Source: Cucumis sativus (taxonomy: Eukaryota; Streptophyta; Magnoliopsida; Cucurbitales; Cucurbitaceae). Taken from it: a stretch of DNA of 64,000 nucleotides. A model generated the notes under the pieces. That model saw only the letters and a program-made list of their open reading frames with translations, was not told the origin of the DNA and did not search any database. Position 1 is the first letter of the stretch. The number at the start of each line of letters is the position of its first letter. Positions 26,101 through 39,235 of this stretch are shown piece by piece. A program made the translations under genes and the position numbers. Location: contig NC_026656.2 in assembly GCF_000004075.3 (NCBI RefSeq), forward strand, positions 11,036,001-11,100,000, read 5' to 3'.

Positions 26101-29100
26101 AAGTTGAGTTGTTCTTTTGTTATCCTGTGGAGTCTCATCAAATCACACATCATGTAGAACTCTTTCAAATGGTTGTGTGGATATTCTCCTAAACTCCAAT
26201 ATTTGAAGAAGAGCAAGATCATGTGAACTAGACCTAGTTTCAACTCAAATAAAATGGTGGTTGACGAAATGACAATGCAAGGAAGCCTTTGCATGAGATC
26301 TGGTTCGACGACTTAACCCATTTCTTCCCTTGGCTTCTTTGGCTTTTTATCTTTTTGGAGCTTCAAACTCTCTTTCTTGACTTTTTATCTCGTCGGATTC
26401 TTTCTTCTCTTCTTTCCCTTTGTAATCTCCTCTCCTTTTGAGTTGTATCTTCAAAACAATTAAACTCAAAACTCGTGGAGGAGCGAGTCATGCAACAAAG
26501 AAAAACTTAAACACAAATACAATATGATCATTTTGGTATTTCCTTTTAGAATTTAAGATTTTCAATTAAAGATTAGCAACTTTGCTGCACTTTGATGGCT
26601 ACATATAATTAGTATATAATAGAATGTGATTACAATAAATTTGGTGATATGATAAGGTTTGTTTATGATGTTCAAGGTTGCAAAATGTCAAATCAATCTA
26701 AAGTTTGAGACTTCAACTTTTCTGTTTTGGGCACATGTTTTTAGTCTATTATGGATCCCAAAACTCAAAACTCAATCTAAGTTGAGCTCAGGATTAAACC
26801 ATTATGACCATGATATTGATTTAGTAAACCATATATAAGATAGAATGGGAGAGAAGAGAGAAGATATTCCACAATCTTCCCCAACATTCTTTTGTACTTT
26901 TAAGTGGATCTCCTCAACCAATTACAATCTCTTATGGGTCTCTACCGCTGCACATGCAACCTTGTGGACTGGTCCTTGAATTACCAACCGATCATGCTTT
27001 ATAATTATGGGTTTTGAATTCCAATCTTACTTGTTATTATGGATTTCTTCTCTTCGTCTTTAGAACTTAGCAACCTTAACAATATGTTTAAGAGGATTGC
27101 ACTCTAAAATATGTATATATCATGTACGTCTTTGGGCTTTTAATTTAATTTAGACCAAAATTTTAATTTAACCTATAAATTTAAATTTAATTTACATCAT
27201 TGACAATTTAGCTTAGAACATGTGTGGATCATCTATAACTGAAAATACTATATAGAAGTGTAGAGTTTAAATGAACATTGAATTTTTGTAGTTGTCCCAC
27301 AAAATTTTTGGATAAAAATAGGTTTCATCAAATTCAACCTTCAAACTTTTAAATAAAATATTAACGGAAACTCACCGGAAGTAAAATAGTTTGAGATGGG
27401 ATTGATGGAGAAAATACATAGAGGGGATTTGAAAAGATTGGGATGAGTGGAGTGCATAATAATGAACATTAAGAGGAGGAAATGAAGGTCCAAGTCTAAA
27501 TCGTGGACTCAAATAATTGGCAATTCCTTCCACAATATGTATATATAACATCTCTTTCTTCTTTTATTCAACTTTGGTTTCAATGGAATCTTTGAGTATC
27601 TCCATTTACTTTCTTCAGCTTCTTCTCCTATATGTATGTTGGTCAATAAGCATGCTTGTGTTATTATTATTCATATAACATCACCACATACACTATTTCA
27701 ATACTCATACTCATACTCATGCCCCGTATTTGGATATGAAATGACTTGTCTACTCGACCAAATTGAAAGTGATGTCTCAAGAATATCGAACTCAAAACCA
27801 AAGCATGATATTAATTAGAAAAATTAGAACTTGGTGTGTTGTTAAAAAGTACATGTGTAATTCTCGAGGCCTCCCTCTATTTAGAGTTGATTAACTTTAT
27901 GTCTCTTTCATACATCAAGAAAAATATCTCCTTATTAATGATTTATGTATTGATTCCTTCCAAAATATATAGAAAAAAATAATGTATGCATTTGGAATTA
28001 TAGAGAAATAAATAGATTTGAATTTGAAATCTGTGATTAATAGAAGTAAAATTTTGCTAACTTATTTTCAAAAGTTTTTTTATTTAAAATAACTTTTCCA
28101 ATCAGTTTTCAAATTTAAAAGGGAGAAAAGGTTTTTGCCATAATTTTACAAATAGTTTTAAAAACAACATAATTTAAAATGTTTTTTTTTTTCTAAAAAC
28201 AACTTTACTTTAGCGCTTAATCAAGTTTAAATGTTAATACAATATTTAATTTATTATAACATATACTACTGTATGTGTAATTAAATATTTTTATGAACTT
28301 ATTTGGTGATTCCAAAATGGGTAGGTTTGAAAAGAAGTTGATAGCATAAGATATGGTAGTAGAGATGTTATCGTTAATCGATGAATTAAATGTATATATT
28401 AAGGTATGAAAACATGAAAAGAGAGGGTTAGGTAGTAAATAATAATAGGAAAAAGAAAAAGGAAAGATTGGAGATTCCGCCAAACACGAAGCAAATCATG
28501 GAAGAACAAAAATGTAACAAAAAACAATTTTAAGCTTCAAGTTCCAATGTCTACCGTCTCCCTAACTTTAAAATAAGTTTCCATTTTTCATTTTCAAATA
28601 ATTATATCACTTTTTCATCCATTTTTGGTTTCAATTTGACTCAACTATAAATTTTGACAAAAGAAAAAAAATATCAAAGTATTTTTAGAAATATTACATT
28701 ATAGATTTCTTTTATATTTAATATAATAGTAGGACACAATTACACTAATAATTTTGAACAAATTTTTGACTTTATTGTTTTAAAAATACTCATTCAAAGG
28801 TTTCAATTTAAATATAAAGTGAAACATTTTTAAAATTTTTTGAAAGGAGGATGTTGTTTGCTATATTTTGTAAATAAATTTTTGTAATTCATAATTTTAG
28901 TCTAATAATATAATAATAATGATAATTACTTCCAAAAAATGGATTAGTAATTATTAGGGATGTGATGAGTGAATGAGTAAAATAAAATTAGTTGTTTTGA
29001 AAGAGAATTTATATTTAGGGAAACACACACGTGCACATATTTGCATATAATTGCTTACAACATAAAATAATAAAGTTAATTTGAGATTATATGATCATTA

Positions 29101-29600
29101 TTGTTTGCCTTCTTTTCTTTCTTTCTTTTTTAATTTGCTTAGTTACACATGATTTTTGTTTATATAAAAAATGAATAGTAGTATTTCTTAAAGTTTTATG
29201 AAGTAGCTAGGAAAATACACTTTTAATATTTGGATGATAAACAAAAATACAGTTTGATAAGTTTATAAAACAAAGTAAAAAGTAATTGAATTATTTTAGA
29301 TGAAAAATTTAAATATTTATTGACAAGACACATTCTAAGATTCGCATTAAAACTAAGGATAGTAAAAGATTTTTACCTCTTTAGTTTAATTTAGAGTGAA
29401 TATTTAGAACCAAATTTTTTTTGGCTAAATACTATCAACTAAAGTTTTGTGCTTAAATCTTGTGTATGGTGTATATAAAATTTTTAGTGTGCCATTTTGT
29501 TCTTTAAACTTGCAATTTTGTTTCCTTTTAGTTGTTATATGAACTTTTTACATTGCTATTTTAAATCATAATTAATACCTTCAATTTGTTAGCAAATAAT
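23191..29600. other. Gene-poor AT-rich region, part 4
   Basis: No reading frame here resembles a protein family I know. Small open frames exist (for example 23593-23928) but have no recognisable motif or codon character. At 27583-27678 a 31-aa hydrophobic frame resembles a signal peptide and nothing more. A few slightly GC-richer patches (24150-24580 and 26280-26490) are unexplained and may be old transposon debris. Confidence 0.5.
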
Positions 29601-30209
29601 CGGGTCTTCACTACGAGAAAATTGATCGTTATTGAAGGTTAGAATCTTTGAAAAACATTTAATAAACATTTTCAATTGATATTTTTTTTTCAAAGGTTAT
29701 CTCAACCTTTGAAGAGTGTCAAAATAAATCCGGTTGAATTTTTTTTTTTGAAGGTCTACTAACGTTTGAATAATTTTCAAAGGTCACATACTTTCGATAA
29801 TATTAAAATATTCATCAATAAATATTTATTATCAAATGATTTTTTCGAAATTTTCATAAAAGTTTAACTTCCTTACCAACAATTGTATAGAGCTTTCGAA
29901 AATTCTCTCACAAAACCTTTTAGCACATTTAATTTAAGGATGTAATTGGGTCAAATCGAGTCGGCTTTTCTTCAAAATTGATCTGACCTAAAATTTACCG
30001 TTTGTGTACTAACAGACCTGACCCGATCTGATCTGCATTTGGGTCGGGCCCAAGTGGGTCTTTTTTTTAAAACTTCTTTTCTTTTCTTTACTTTGTGATA
30101 ACAATGCAGGTCAGCGAATTGTACTCATGGTGGAATGAACTTGCATAATTGTAATGCACAAATTAAGCACGATAAACCAATTTAACTTCCCAATGCATTT
30201 TTGTGTATC

Positions 30210-31776
30210 TACAGATGCGTTTGTGCATGGAGAGATCTTCCACTTCTTGTAGTGCCTACTTGTGAACGTAGCTAAATCACAGTTATTAGTGAACCACGTC
30301 TATATGTGTGACGATCTCTAAATTTTTTGTATTGCTTAATTGTTAAGTAGCAAGGGCTGTGAGCAACATTGACTAGTAAGTCGAACAAGGCAGTTGTGGA
30401 TGACGAGGAACCACAGACTCTTTAGGAGAAAGCGCATTTGAAGATTAAGAAGTTGTCATTGGTTTGTGGTTGAAGTTGGAGAGTATCTATACGATGAAAC
30501 CTTTAACCAAGAAGTTGTTTATGAAGAAACGCCTGCATCATCTACATATGCAAGAAGGTACATTTGTTCGAGATCATCTTAATTAGTTGAATAAAATATT
30601 GTTAGAGTTGTGTAACATAGAAGTTAAGATTGATGATGAGAATGTTGCACTAATTTTGTTGACATTTTTTCCCCCATCTATGAAACTTTCGTTGATTTGT
30701 ATATTCGAAGTAAAGAAACTAGTTATAACTTTAAAGATACGAAGTCCGTATTGTTGATGAGAGAGAACCGTCAGAATGCAAGAAGTCTGGGTAAAGAAAG
30801 TCAAGCATTTGGGTTAGTTGTTACAGGGAACAATGGGCGTATAAATTCTAGTAAGCAAAAGTCATGTATTAGAACCATAAATCCTTGAAGTCCAAAGGGC
30901 CTAAACCAAACAACCCATGTAATTACTATAAAGAAAATGGTAGGTTATGGTTTGTACTAGGTCAGATCTTGCCCATGTTTTTATGTTGTTAGCGAGTTCA
31001 TTGGTCAACCTAGGAAGGAGCTTGTTAAAAGAAATTTTCATTACTTGATGTTGGTCTAGTTTATGAGAATGACAAAATGTTTGGTGACCAATTATTCTAA
31101 TTCTGACTATGTTGGAGATAATGTTGACAACATGAGGTTTATGACTAGATATGTATTCACTCTTGGTGGTTCCGTTGTTAGTTGGAAGGCAACTTTATAG
31201 CCTACAATTACGTTGTCTACTACTAAAACAAAGTACATGGTCTTGACAGAGGCTGTTAAAGAGAGAATATGACTAAGAAAGCTAGTTGGTGACCTTGGAT
31301 TGCATTATGACTACTTTCTAATCACTTCTTAACAAGTGATATCTCACATCAAGGTGCTTAGTTCTATCATGATAAACTTAATCCTTGGCTAATCATGTTG
31401 CACTCAAACTATCTCAATGTACGTTAACTTGTTGATATGCCTCACATAACTGATTCGACAGGGTAAATTCGAACATTGTTTGGACTTGCTAAAAGATTTA
31501 AATTTTTAGTTGCCACGGATGGAACACTTTTGAGGCATGAGAGAGAAGTTTTTGTAAATGTTATTTATGTTGCATTTGTTTCTTTTATGGTGCAATTTGG
31601 TACTAATTAAGTTATTTTGGAGAGAATTCAAGTAAAGGTGGTGGAGATTTGTTAGAATGTCTTGAATTCATTATATGACGCTACGACAACTCAATACAGA
31701 TGTTTACTGTTAGTGAATCACATATATGTGTGTCGATCCTTTACACACTTTTCGTATTGCTTAGTTATTGATTTTG
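30210..31776 (+). mobile_element. Internally deleted, decayed Ty1/copia retrotransposon
   Basis: An LTR fragment at about 30283-30352 (GTGAACCACGTCTATATGTGTGACGATC...) matches one at about 31705-31776 (GTGAATCACATATATGTGTGTCGATC...), in the same orientation. Between them lie a copia gag remnant (about 30495-30700, with LLELCNIEVKIDDENVA) and, from about 31076, an RNase H remnant (SDYVGD, YVFTLGGSVVSWKATL, TLSTTKTKYMVLTEAVKE). Protease, integrase and reverse transcriptase are missing, so about 3 kb of pol was lost. A polypurine tract GGTGGTGGAGATT stands just before the 3' LTR start TGTTAGAATG at 31650. Several in-frame stops show it is dead. The left boundary is approximate. Confidence 0.75.
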
Positions 31777-34700
31777 TAAGAATTAAAAAAACAATAGTTT
31801 TGGTCTTGCTATAACTTTCTTTGTTGACTTCATTTGGTCAAATGGTTGTTTTTAATTTATATTTGACTTGATCATGCTCGTATTAACATATACACATATT
31901 CGAATATAAATTCAAAGCAGTCATTTTTACTTGGTAAACTCGTAATAATCGTTTTTAACGTTCATGGACTAAAATGTAGACAATTTAAATATTTGGATAT
32001 CTAAAATATAAGTATAAACTAAAAAATATATAAAATTAAGATTTCTTGAATCTAATATCTAACCCTGTAAATGATCGAGCACAATACTTTATTTTGGACG
32101 TATTCTTTTTAGAGTGTAAAAGAGGTATACAATGCAATAACCTCTCTAACTTAATTTAGTTCCACCTATGTACTTCTTTGTATTCTTTTTTCTATGTTGC
32201 TCCTCGAAATAATAGAACACTTTCTCTCCCGACTTGTTAATAAATCACATGAATATTTATCATATATGGATTTGAATCTTCGTATGCTGATTTTTTTTTT
32301 TTTTTTTTTTGACGTATAAAAATTGAAACAGCCAAAATAGTGAAAAGGGAGAAGGGGAAAAAGGATGCAAGAGAGAGAGAGGTGGATGTATGGAGTGGGG
32401 AAAAGGGAGAGGAAAGAAAAAAAAAAGGAGATGAAAACAAAGGAGAAAAAGAAGGGTCGGGCCATGGAGGGCAAAGTTCCAATGTAGAAATCTACCAATT
32501 GATCAAAATGTAAAAGAAAGAATTGAAAGGATTCTCTTCGTTTCTTTCTTTAATCAAAGAAACGAAACCCAAGAAAAAGTAATACCAACACACACCCACA
32601 CAACAACAACGACGAGTAGTAGTAGTGGTAAAGATGACAATAATTCTAGCACAAAACCCCATGCATAAATTGTAAATAAACCCTCCAATCCAATTCAACA
32701 TTTCACATTCCTCTCCTTTTTTTTTCTACAGTTCAAAACAACTGATGCTTTTATTCTCCAATAGTTTAACGCTAAAACTTTATACTTTTACTTTAAACTT
32801 CTTATCTTAAGTTGAATTGGTAATTATTATTTGTTTTTGGGTGCTGGGTTGAGGTTGAAAGTTATGTTGGTGCTTAGATATGAGTATATGAATTAGATAT
32901 TGAATACAAATATGATGAATTAAACATGTGAGTGTTGAAAATAAAACAAGTAAATAGAAACAAATTTGAGAATTGAAATATAAGAAAAAGGAAAGGAAAA
33001 AGGAAAACGAGACCACTTTGGTCACAAATGATCATAAAGTTCCTCTCCATTTAATAAAACTTTACTGCACTCCACATTTTGAATAATATATAGAAATAGA
33101 GAAAATGGAAGGAGCACGACGGAGTGTCGAGGCGGCGGACGGCGGCGAGTGGGGGTGGCGCCGTACAGAAAGAGGGTAAGGTGATCTCATAAACTATAAT
33201 GATGAAGAAAGATAATATATGTATATAATAATGAGATGGGACAATATGAGTTTTGATTGAGATAATGGGTTATTGCTTCGGTTTCGATGCTGGATTTGAT
33301 TGCTAACACTTTGTCATCCCCTTTCTTCATTTCTAATCAATCTTCTCTTCTGCCTTCCACCCCAGCTTTCTCTTCACATATATATACATTACATACACTA
33401 AATAGGTTAGGTGGTGAATTTAATTAACATTTGCTCAATAAGTTTTGATAGGTCAAAGATGTAGTTAAGAATATTTAGACCTTAAGGAGTCCAATATGTT
33501 GTAGGTTTTTACTATTTCTCGAAAAGTTTTGGATTTTTGGTTTCTCAAGTTGATTTTTGGATGTGAGTTTTGGTGATTTGTTATTTGCTGATTTTGAATG
33601 AGAAAAATGTGATTTGATGGGGTTGTAACTGTAGATATTAACGTAGATTAGTATAGTCATAGCTGAGAGGATCATCATTGGGCCTCATCTTTTAAATCGA
33701 AGTTGTCAATGGTTTATTGGGCTTCTTTGCATCTCAACTACACTCAGGTCATATGACGAATGATTAGGTCTATTTGTGGAATTAACCAACTTTTTCATAT
33801 ATGTTCTAAAATTTAATACCATTTCTTCACTACCTTTCTAATTAACATTTTTAATCATTTCATATTCTCTTCCATATTTATTAAAAAATGTATCATTTTC
33901 AGATTTATAACTTATTAAATTATATAACGATTTTATTTTTTAAATATCGTTAATTGCACTATCTGTTGTCGATTAATTTTTTTAATTTTTAAATATTTAA
34001 TTCTTTCTCTATTAATATAATTTTCTAATTTTGACTTTGTTTTCTTTTTACTATTAATTTTGGTTTAGTATATCTCTTCCTTCATTTGTTTAATTTCTTC
34101 TATATTTCTACCTAAAAGTCGATCAACTCTATTTTAAGATCTCAAAAATATATCAAAGGTACTGAAATATACTCTAAAATGTAAGTATACTTCACATATA
34201 TCTTTTTTTTTTTTTTGGGTGTGTTTACAAATATACTAGAAAATATAAATATATATAGCATATGTCATTCATCATACAAGACTATAAATTGGACAAATTA
34301 TCATGTTTATTCACTTATCAAATATGCAACAATTTACGTTTTAGAAAAATCAAATACATATAGTATCCTCGTAGTTTTTTCTTTGTTGATTTCTGTTTTC
34401 ATTTCTAAAGAAGAAAAATAATCTCACTTGTAGGTTTTTTAGAAAAATCTAATTTGGAAAGTTTTCCTCACCTTGCTTCGGTTGTGGACTGTGGTTGTTA
34501 TTAATATTGAGAGAGAATGGTAAGAAAATTTGAAAAGGTAGAATTAGATTTTTGTGTAAAATGATAACTATTCAGGCAAAAGAATAATAAAGTTAAGACA
34601 GTCGTGTTAATTAAACATATTTATTTAGGTTATAGGTGTATAAACTCCATATTTGTATAATTACTTAATCTTCTAAAGTTGTCTAAATTTTGATTTCTTT

Positions 34701-35037
34701 TATTTAATTGGTTTGGGAGTCATAATTGATCATTTTGATATCTTTTAAGTGATAGTTCGGAATTCATCATATAAGAGAGTAATGTTTATAAATTTAATTT
34801 TAAGAAACTAAGACATGATCCTACGAGTTCTTTCTATATATCATCATTCCGAAGGGATTAACTAAATACCAAAAAAAATATGCCTTCTATGTCCTGTGTA
34901 AGCATGTCTGTGAGAATTTAACATATATACAATGCCCATAATCGCACAACAACTCAAATGGGAAACTTATTCTATAGCCAAAGCCATAAATAGAGGCCAT
35001 ACACATAATCAACCACACCGGCATCACACATGTCGGT
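31777..35037. other. Gene-poor region left of the EGF gene
   Basis: No gene recognised. It contains a T-run (about 32289-32310), a strongly purine-rich stretch on the plus strand (about 32338-32480) and a short GC-rich island (33113-33178) treated separately. The last bases before 35038 belong to the 3' untranslated region of the EGF gene. Confidence 0.5.
33113..33178. other. GC-rich island of unknown nature
   Basis: A 66-bp stretch dominated by GGCGGCGGACGG-like triplets, standing out against AT-rich flanks. On the minus strand a 42-codon frame runs through it (ATG near 33190, read as MRSPYPLSV...). About 110-150 bp upstream on that strand is a second frame opening MKKGDDKVLAIKSS (ATG near 33331), with a TATA-like run near 33377-33390. 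On the plus strand ATGGAAGGAGC opens 24 codons. It could be a small gene, an upstream frame or a fragment; no family is recognised. Confidence 0.3.
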
Positions 35038-37141
35038 CTATATGATCAGAAGAAGCAGTGTAGCGACGTACATTACCACCGAGCTAATCGTTGAGAGGGA
35101 GCCTTGTTTGAGAAATAATCCGCTAGCAGCTGTAGATCAAGATAGTTTGTAAGAATGTACAGCACCATATTTTCCATCAGTAAGAAAGAAACAGATGATA
35201 ACAACTAGTTAATTCCTAAAGTATCACACATTGGCAAAGCTCGTATTCGTTCGGATGGAAAAGCTAGTAATTAGTTAGGTAGTTTGTTGTGCATGTTGTA
35301 TATGGTTTATCGGGGTGAAGAAGATAGATAATTGATTCAGATGGTTTAGCTCTTGAGTGATCTTAAGAAAGGGACAGGTCAAATTCCTCAAATTACTTAG
35401 TCTATGTTTTTCTTGTAATTCATTGTGGTTTTGTTCTTGTGCCTATCAGTTTTTAGTTCGGTTTTTTACGTGGTTAAATCGACAGAGAAAATAGAAGTTT
35501 TAACCAGTAAAGGGTTGGTCGTTGAACTGACTAACCATTGTTGTTATTTGTAGTTGAAGTAGAAGTTGTAGAAGCAGGTGAGTTTGTTACTGGAATTCCC
35601 AGTTCCTTGCAATCCATTCCTATAGAGCCTTCAAATAGAATACCAAACCCAAATCAGAATAAGCAATCTGCAACATTAAAATCCTAAAAACTGATGATGT
35701 GAGCTTACAATCTTTGTAGCATGGAAAGGCAGTGATGTTGAGAAGATTATAGTAACCCTCCAAACAATTACATTTGTATGTCAACGGTGACGTCTTGTTG
35801 CACAAACCGCCTCCACAGTCGACCCAACTACAAGCTATCAGCCAACAAGAAAGACGTTGAAAGCCAAGTAAATAAAATTTCACATTCACCAAAAATAGAA
35901 CAGCATATATAGGCAATAGAATTGGTCATTACGATCAAGTATCGTTTCGTTAGTTCTTGGTTTGGTCTGCACACCCGGTGGAGGTGCCGAAGAGCACGAG
36001 TGAGTCAAGTTACCTGATATCAACAGTAAAAATCCAACACCCATCAGCATCATTCAAAGCAGTGAAATGTTTAAACTCTTAATCCCATCAGATCTATAAA
36101 CATAATACAAAATCAAGACCCTTAGAACCCTCAAATTAAACACTTTGAAGATATAAATATCCAATTTAATCATCTCTATTGCTGATTCATTATACCTCAT
36201 CTAAGTTAAATTCAACAAGTTCTTAACTTGTTTTCCATGGTGTATCACCTCCACAATTTTCCATGTTTTTATCAAGCTTTCGACTTTCGAAGACATCTTT
36301 CCTCTTAGCTACAACCTTATCTTTAAGCATTGGTTGTACTCATAGTGTAACATATGCTTGAGCTTTGTTGAAACTGGTTCATTTCAAAATTTTAGTTACA
36401 ATGAACAGATGTGTTGGTGTTGCACTTAACAAAAAAAACTTATTCAACCGTCCCGTTATACCAACATTGAATTGAGAAGTTTAATATTAGAATTCAAATG
36501 TAAAGTATGGATACAAAATCTAAATCTGCTTACAACCATCTGTGCAATAATCATTTGGTAAATACAATCTTAAAACAAAAACAAGTCCTACTTGGCAGAA
36601 TTAAACAGCAAAGATCAGCAGCAAGCTGATGTAATAAGTAATAACAACTGTAACTAAAAAACACAGCTATCTTTTCACGCTAAAGCTTCATAGTATGAAG
36701 GAAAATAAGAAATCTTACATTTGGGTATGATGCAGGGGAGAAATTTGAAGTGATTACTATCATCATCAGTATCATCATCATCAAAAAGAGTTTGTTTCCA
36801 TCCAGAATCACAATCACATTCAAACGAGAAGCTCCCATTTCCAGAAGTTTTACAAGTTCCCTTCCCACAGTTCACTTCTTTGCAAACATTTTCTGCCATT
36901 ATCAACTCAAATCAAGACAAAATTCAAAAAAGAAAAAACACAACCAACCCATTTCAGTAAAAGCCACAAAATCCAAAAAAAAAAAAAAGGTTAAAAACCA
37001 ACCAAAAATGGGGGAGAGAAGAGGAGACAATAGGTCATTTAAATCATCAGCCTTAGCAGATTGAAAGACGAGTAGCAGAGGAAGAGCAAGCACAATGGAA
37101 GCCATAACTCTCCAACGATCACAAAACAGAGAAATGGCCAT
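35038..37141 (-). CDS. Secreted EGF-like, probably GPI-anchored protein (neurogenic locus notch-like family of plants)
   Basis: Six exons join in phase: 37003-37141, 36719-36892, 35933-36013, 35709-35834, 35536-35628 and 35038-35129, encoding 234 aa. Residues about 13-31 form a signal peptide (LALPLLLVFQSAKA). Two cysteine-rich EGF-like modules follow. One opens NVCKEVNCGKGTC and has an acidic DDDDTDDD insert; the second opens with CSWVDCGGGLCNK and contains CNCLEGYYNLLN. Between them lies a Pro/Ser/Thr-rich linker with SSAPPPG. A Ser/Thr/Asn spacer (about 190-204) and a hydrophobic tail ending LLLLII suggest GPI attachment near Ser/Gly in AASG. The exon 5 acceptor is set by reading frame: the nearer ATAG would give an immediate TGA. 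Biochemical function of this family is not established. An alternative start is Met13. Confidence 0.85.
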
Positions 37142-37888
37142 GTGGATGTTTGAAAAATCTTCGTGATATAGACAAAACCCTACGCAATTGGGGGGTTTCA
37201 GAGGACGGCGAAAGTAGTTGGAAGTTGAGAGCTTTTGCTTTTCTTCATCAGATTTAAGCCACAAAACGCTGTGGGTTTACTCTAATCTTAATCTTGATTA
37301 GACTTTTAAGAGAGTAAAGTTCAACGTTCATTAAATTCTTTGGTGAACCCCAAGAATGGAAGTCCATGATGTTTCATAAATGAACTACCTTTACCGATTT
37401 TTCCATAGAAATGGACCGTTCCCACTTAATCTTTATCCAGAAATATCTATTTCTAATTAAGTTCTATGAGATGTCAATGACTTTAAGCTCAAAACTCAAA
37501 CTCACAAAGTAATTAGAACGACACTACACTTATGTAATGAAAACCATTTTGAAAAAGAAAAAGAAAAAACTCTACTTTGTAATGAAGTCAACAAAACATT
37601 TGTTATCATTAAGTTATCCCATCCCAACGGTCTGATTGAATTCCCAATATGGGTTTGATGAAACTCTGAAAAAGAAGAAGAAGATGGAGAAAAGTTTGGG
37701 TTTTTACTAAATGGGCCTCTCGATCGATCGATTTAGCTTTGTCATTCTTCTGGGAAGCCTCTACTTCTCTCAAGATTATAGGATTAAATTAATTGGCATG
37801 TTTGATGTTTCTATTGATATTTTGAGATATGTGAATTCATATTCATCATTGTATTAAAGAAAAATTAACCCAGCATAAAAAGAATCAA

Positions 37889-37912
37889 AAATAATAATAA
37901 TAATAATAATAA
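37889..37912. repeat. AAT microsatellite
   Basis: About eight ATA/AAT triplets in tandem. Confidence 0.85.
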
Positions 37913-38454
37913 ACCTCTCTAATAAAATGTTTATTTACTTGTTTAAACTTTTTGTTTTATAATTTTCCAAAAATCTACATTTTATCAATTTTCTCATCAA
38001 AAGATTTATAAAATTAAGACTTCCGTACCAACGTTGATATTTTAAACATTGTTCAGGATATACATATTAGTGGAGGTAAGAACTTTAGTTTTAATTTTAA
38101 ATCATAAGTTAGTGAAATAGTTTCTTTTTCCACGTCTTTTCTCTATTTGAATCTTAGTGATTTTACTTTTTCAATAGCTCTTTTTTTTTTTGTTCAAACG
38201 AGGTGTACTAAAGATTTGAACCTTCGACTTAAATGTCAAATATTCTTCAAATTTCATAAATAATTTCAAATTGTTGCAGAGGTACAAATTCTTTTGAATT
38301 TCATACCAAAACTGTGATATAAATTGAATTGGACACATTGTTTCTATATATATATATTTATAATATTATCTAATATATAAAATACTTATACAAAGGGAAG
38401 TTAAATGTTAAATTAAAAATTGAGGATAAAGTATGAGAAACAAAAAGAAAGCCT

Positions 38455-38489
38455 AAATGTGGTAGGGTGTAAAATGTGGTAGGGTGTAA
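38455..38489. repeat. 17-bp tandem duplication
   Basis: The segment AATGTGGTAGGGTGTAA occurs twice back to back. Confidence 0.8.
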
Positions 38490-39235
38490 ACTTGAATGAT
38501 TAGTTCACAAGTTTTGTTTTTCAGTTCTAAAGTTAAGATGTGGTTGATTAATTTAGCATGATTTTATGTTTGAAATTGACAAATTGGGATATGTCATATC
38601 ACACACACACTTGGTTTTAATGTATTTGGTAAAAATCCAAAAAAAGTGATATTTATGTTAACTTAAGGAATAAGGTATATGGTTATTGGGTTTATATATA
38701 TATATATCATATATGTATGAATTGATATGAATAATTTACAAAATTCATTAAAAGAATTTACCATTTTACAAAGCCGACATGATCCTTAAGCATTGGTACA
38801 TTGTAAATATGTGTTTGCTAATTGCCAAAAGAAGTAGCCGACAACTCTTCTCTTCCCTTTTACATCTCAACATTCATCTTTTCCAAACTTTCATTTCTTC
38901 TTTTCTTTTTTCATATGCTACTAATAAAACTCCATTTCTAAAATAATCCAACCTTTCATTTTTACCTAAATGTTATACACTGTGGATTGAATCGAGATCC
39001 TTTACTTGACTATTTTTAGATTGACAAATTGAATGCAAAAAAAGTATTACAAAACCAACAATTAAACAATACAAAAATGTACAAAGATCAAAACATATAC
39101 TTGGTTCACTAATACTGTGTTAACTACGTCCACGGAGTAAAGGAAAAACAATTTATTGATGAGAATATTTCAAAATACAAAATGGTGTCACTGCCTATGT
39201 ATTTTTCAATTTGAAGATTATTAATTTATTGAAAA

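Larger units (their letters stand above)
37142..39235. other. Upstream region of the EGF gene and AT-rich intergenic DNA
   Basis: The first several hundred bases are the EGF gene promoter. An AAT microsatellite lies at about 37889-37912. A perfect 17-bp tandem duplication of AATGTGGTAGGGTGTAA is found at about 38455-38489. No gene is seen. Confidence 0.55.

Noticed and set aside
27583..27678. 31-aa hydrophobic frame resembling a signal peptide
   Set aside because: There is no mature peptide motif, no continuing frame and no clear splice donor leading to one.
29609..30253. Possible CACTA element: CACTACGAGAAAA at 29609 and TTCTTGTAGTG ending at 30253
   Set aside because: The ends look right, but the flanking three bases do not match. 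The right-hand motif also resembles part of the copia LTR family (CTTCCA...GTAG also occurs near 44406-44420), so chance or LTR sequence explains it better.
32166..32498. 110-codon Phe/Ser/Pro-rich frame on the minus strand
   Set aside because: It is a translation of a purine/pyrimidine-biased low-complexity stretch with a T-run.
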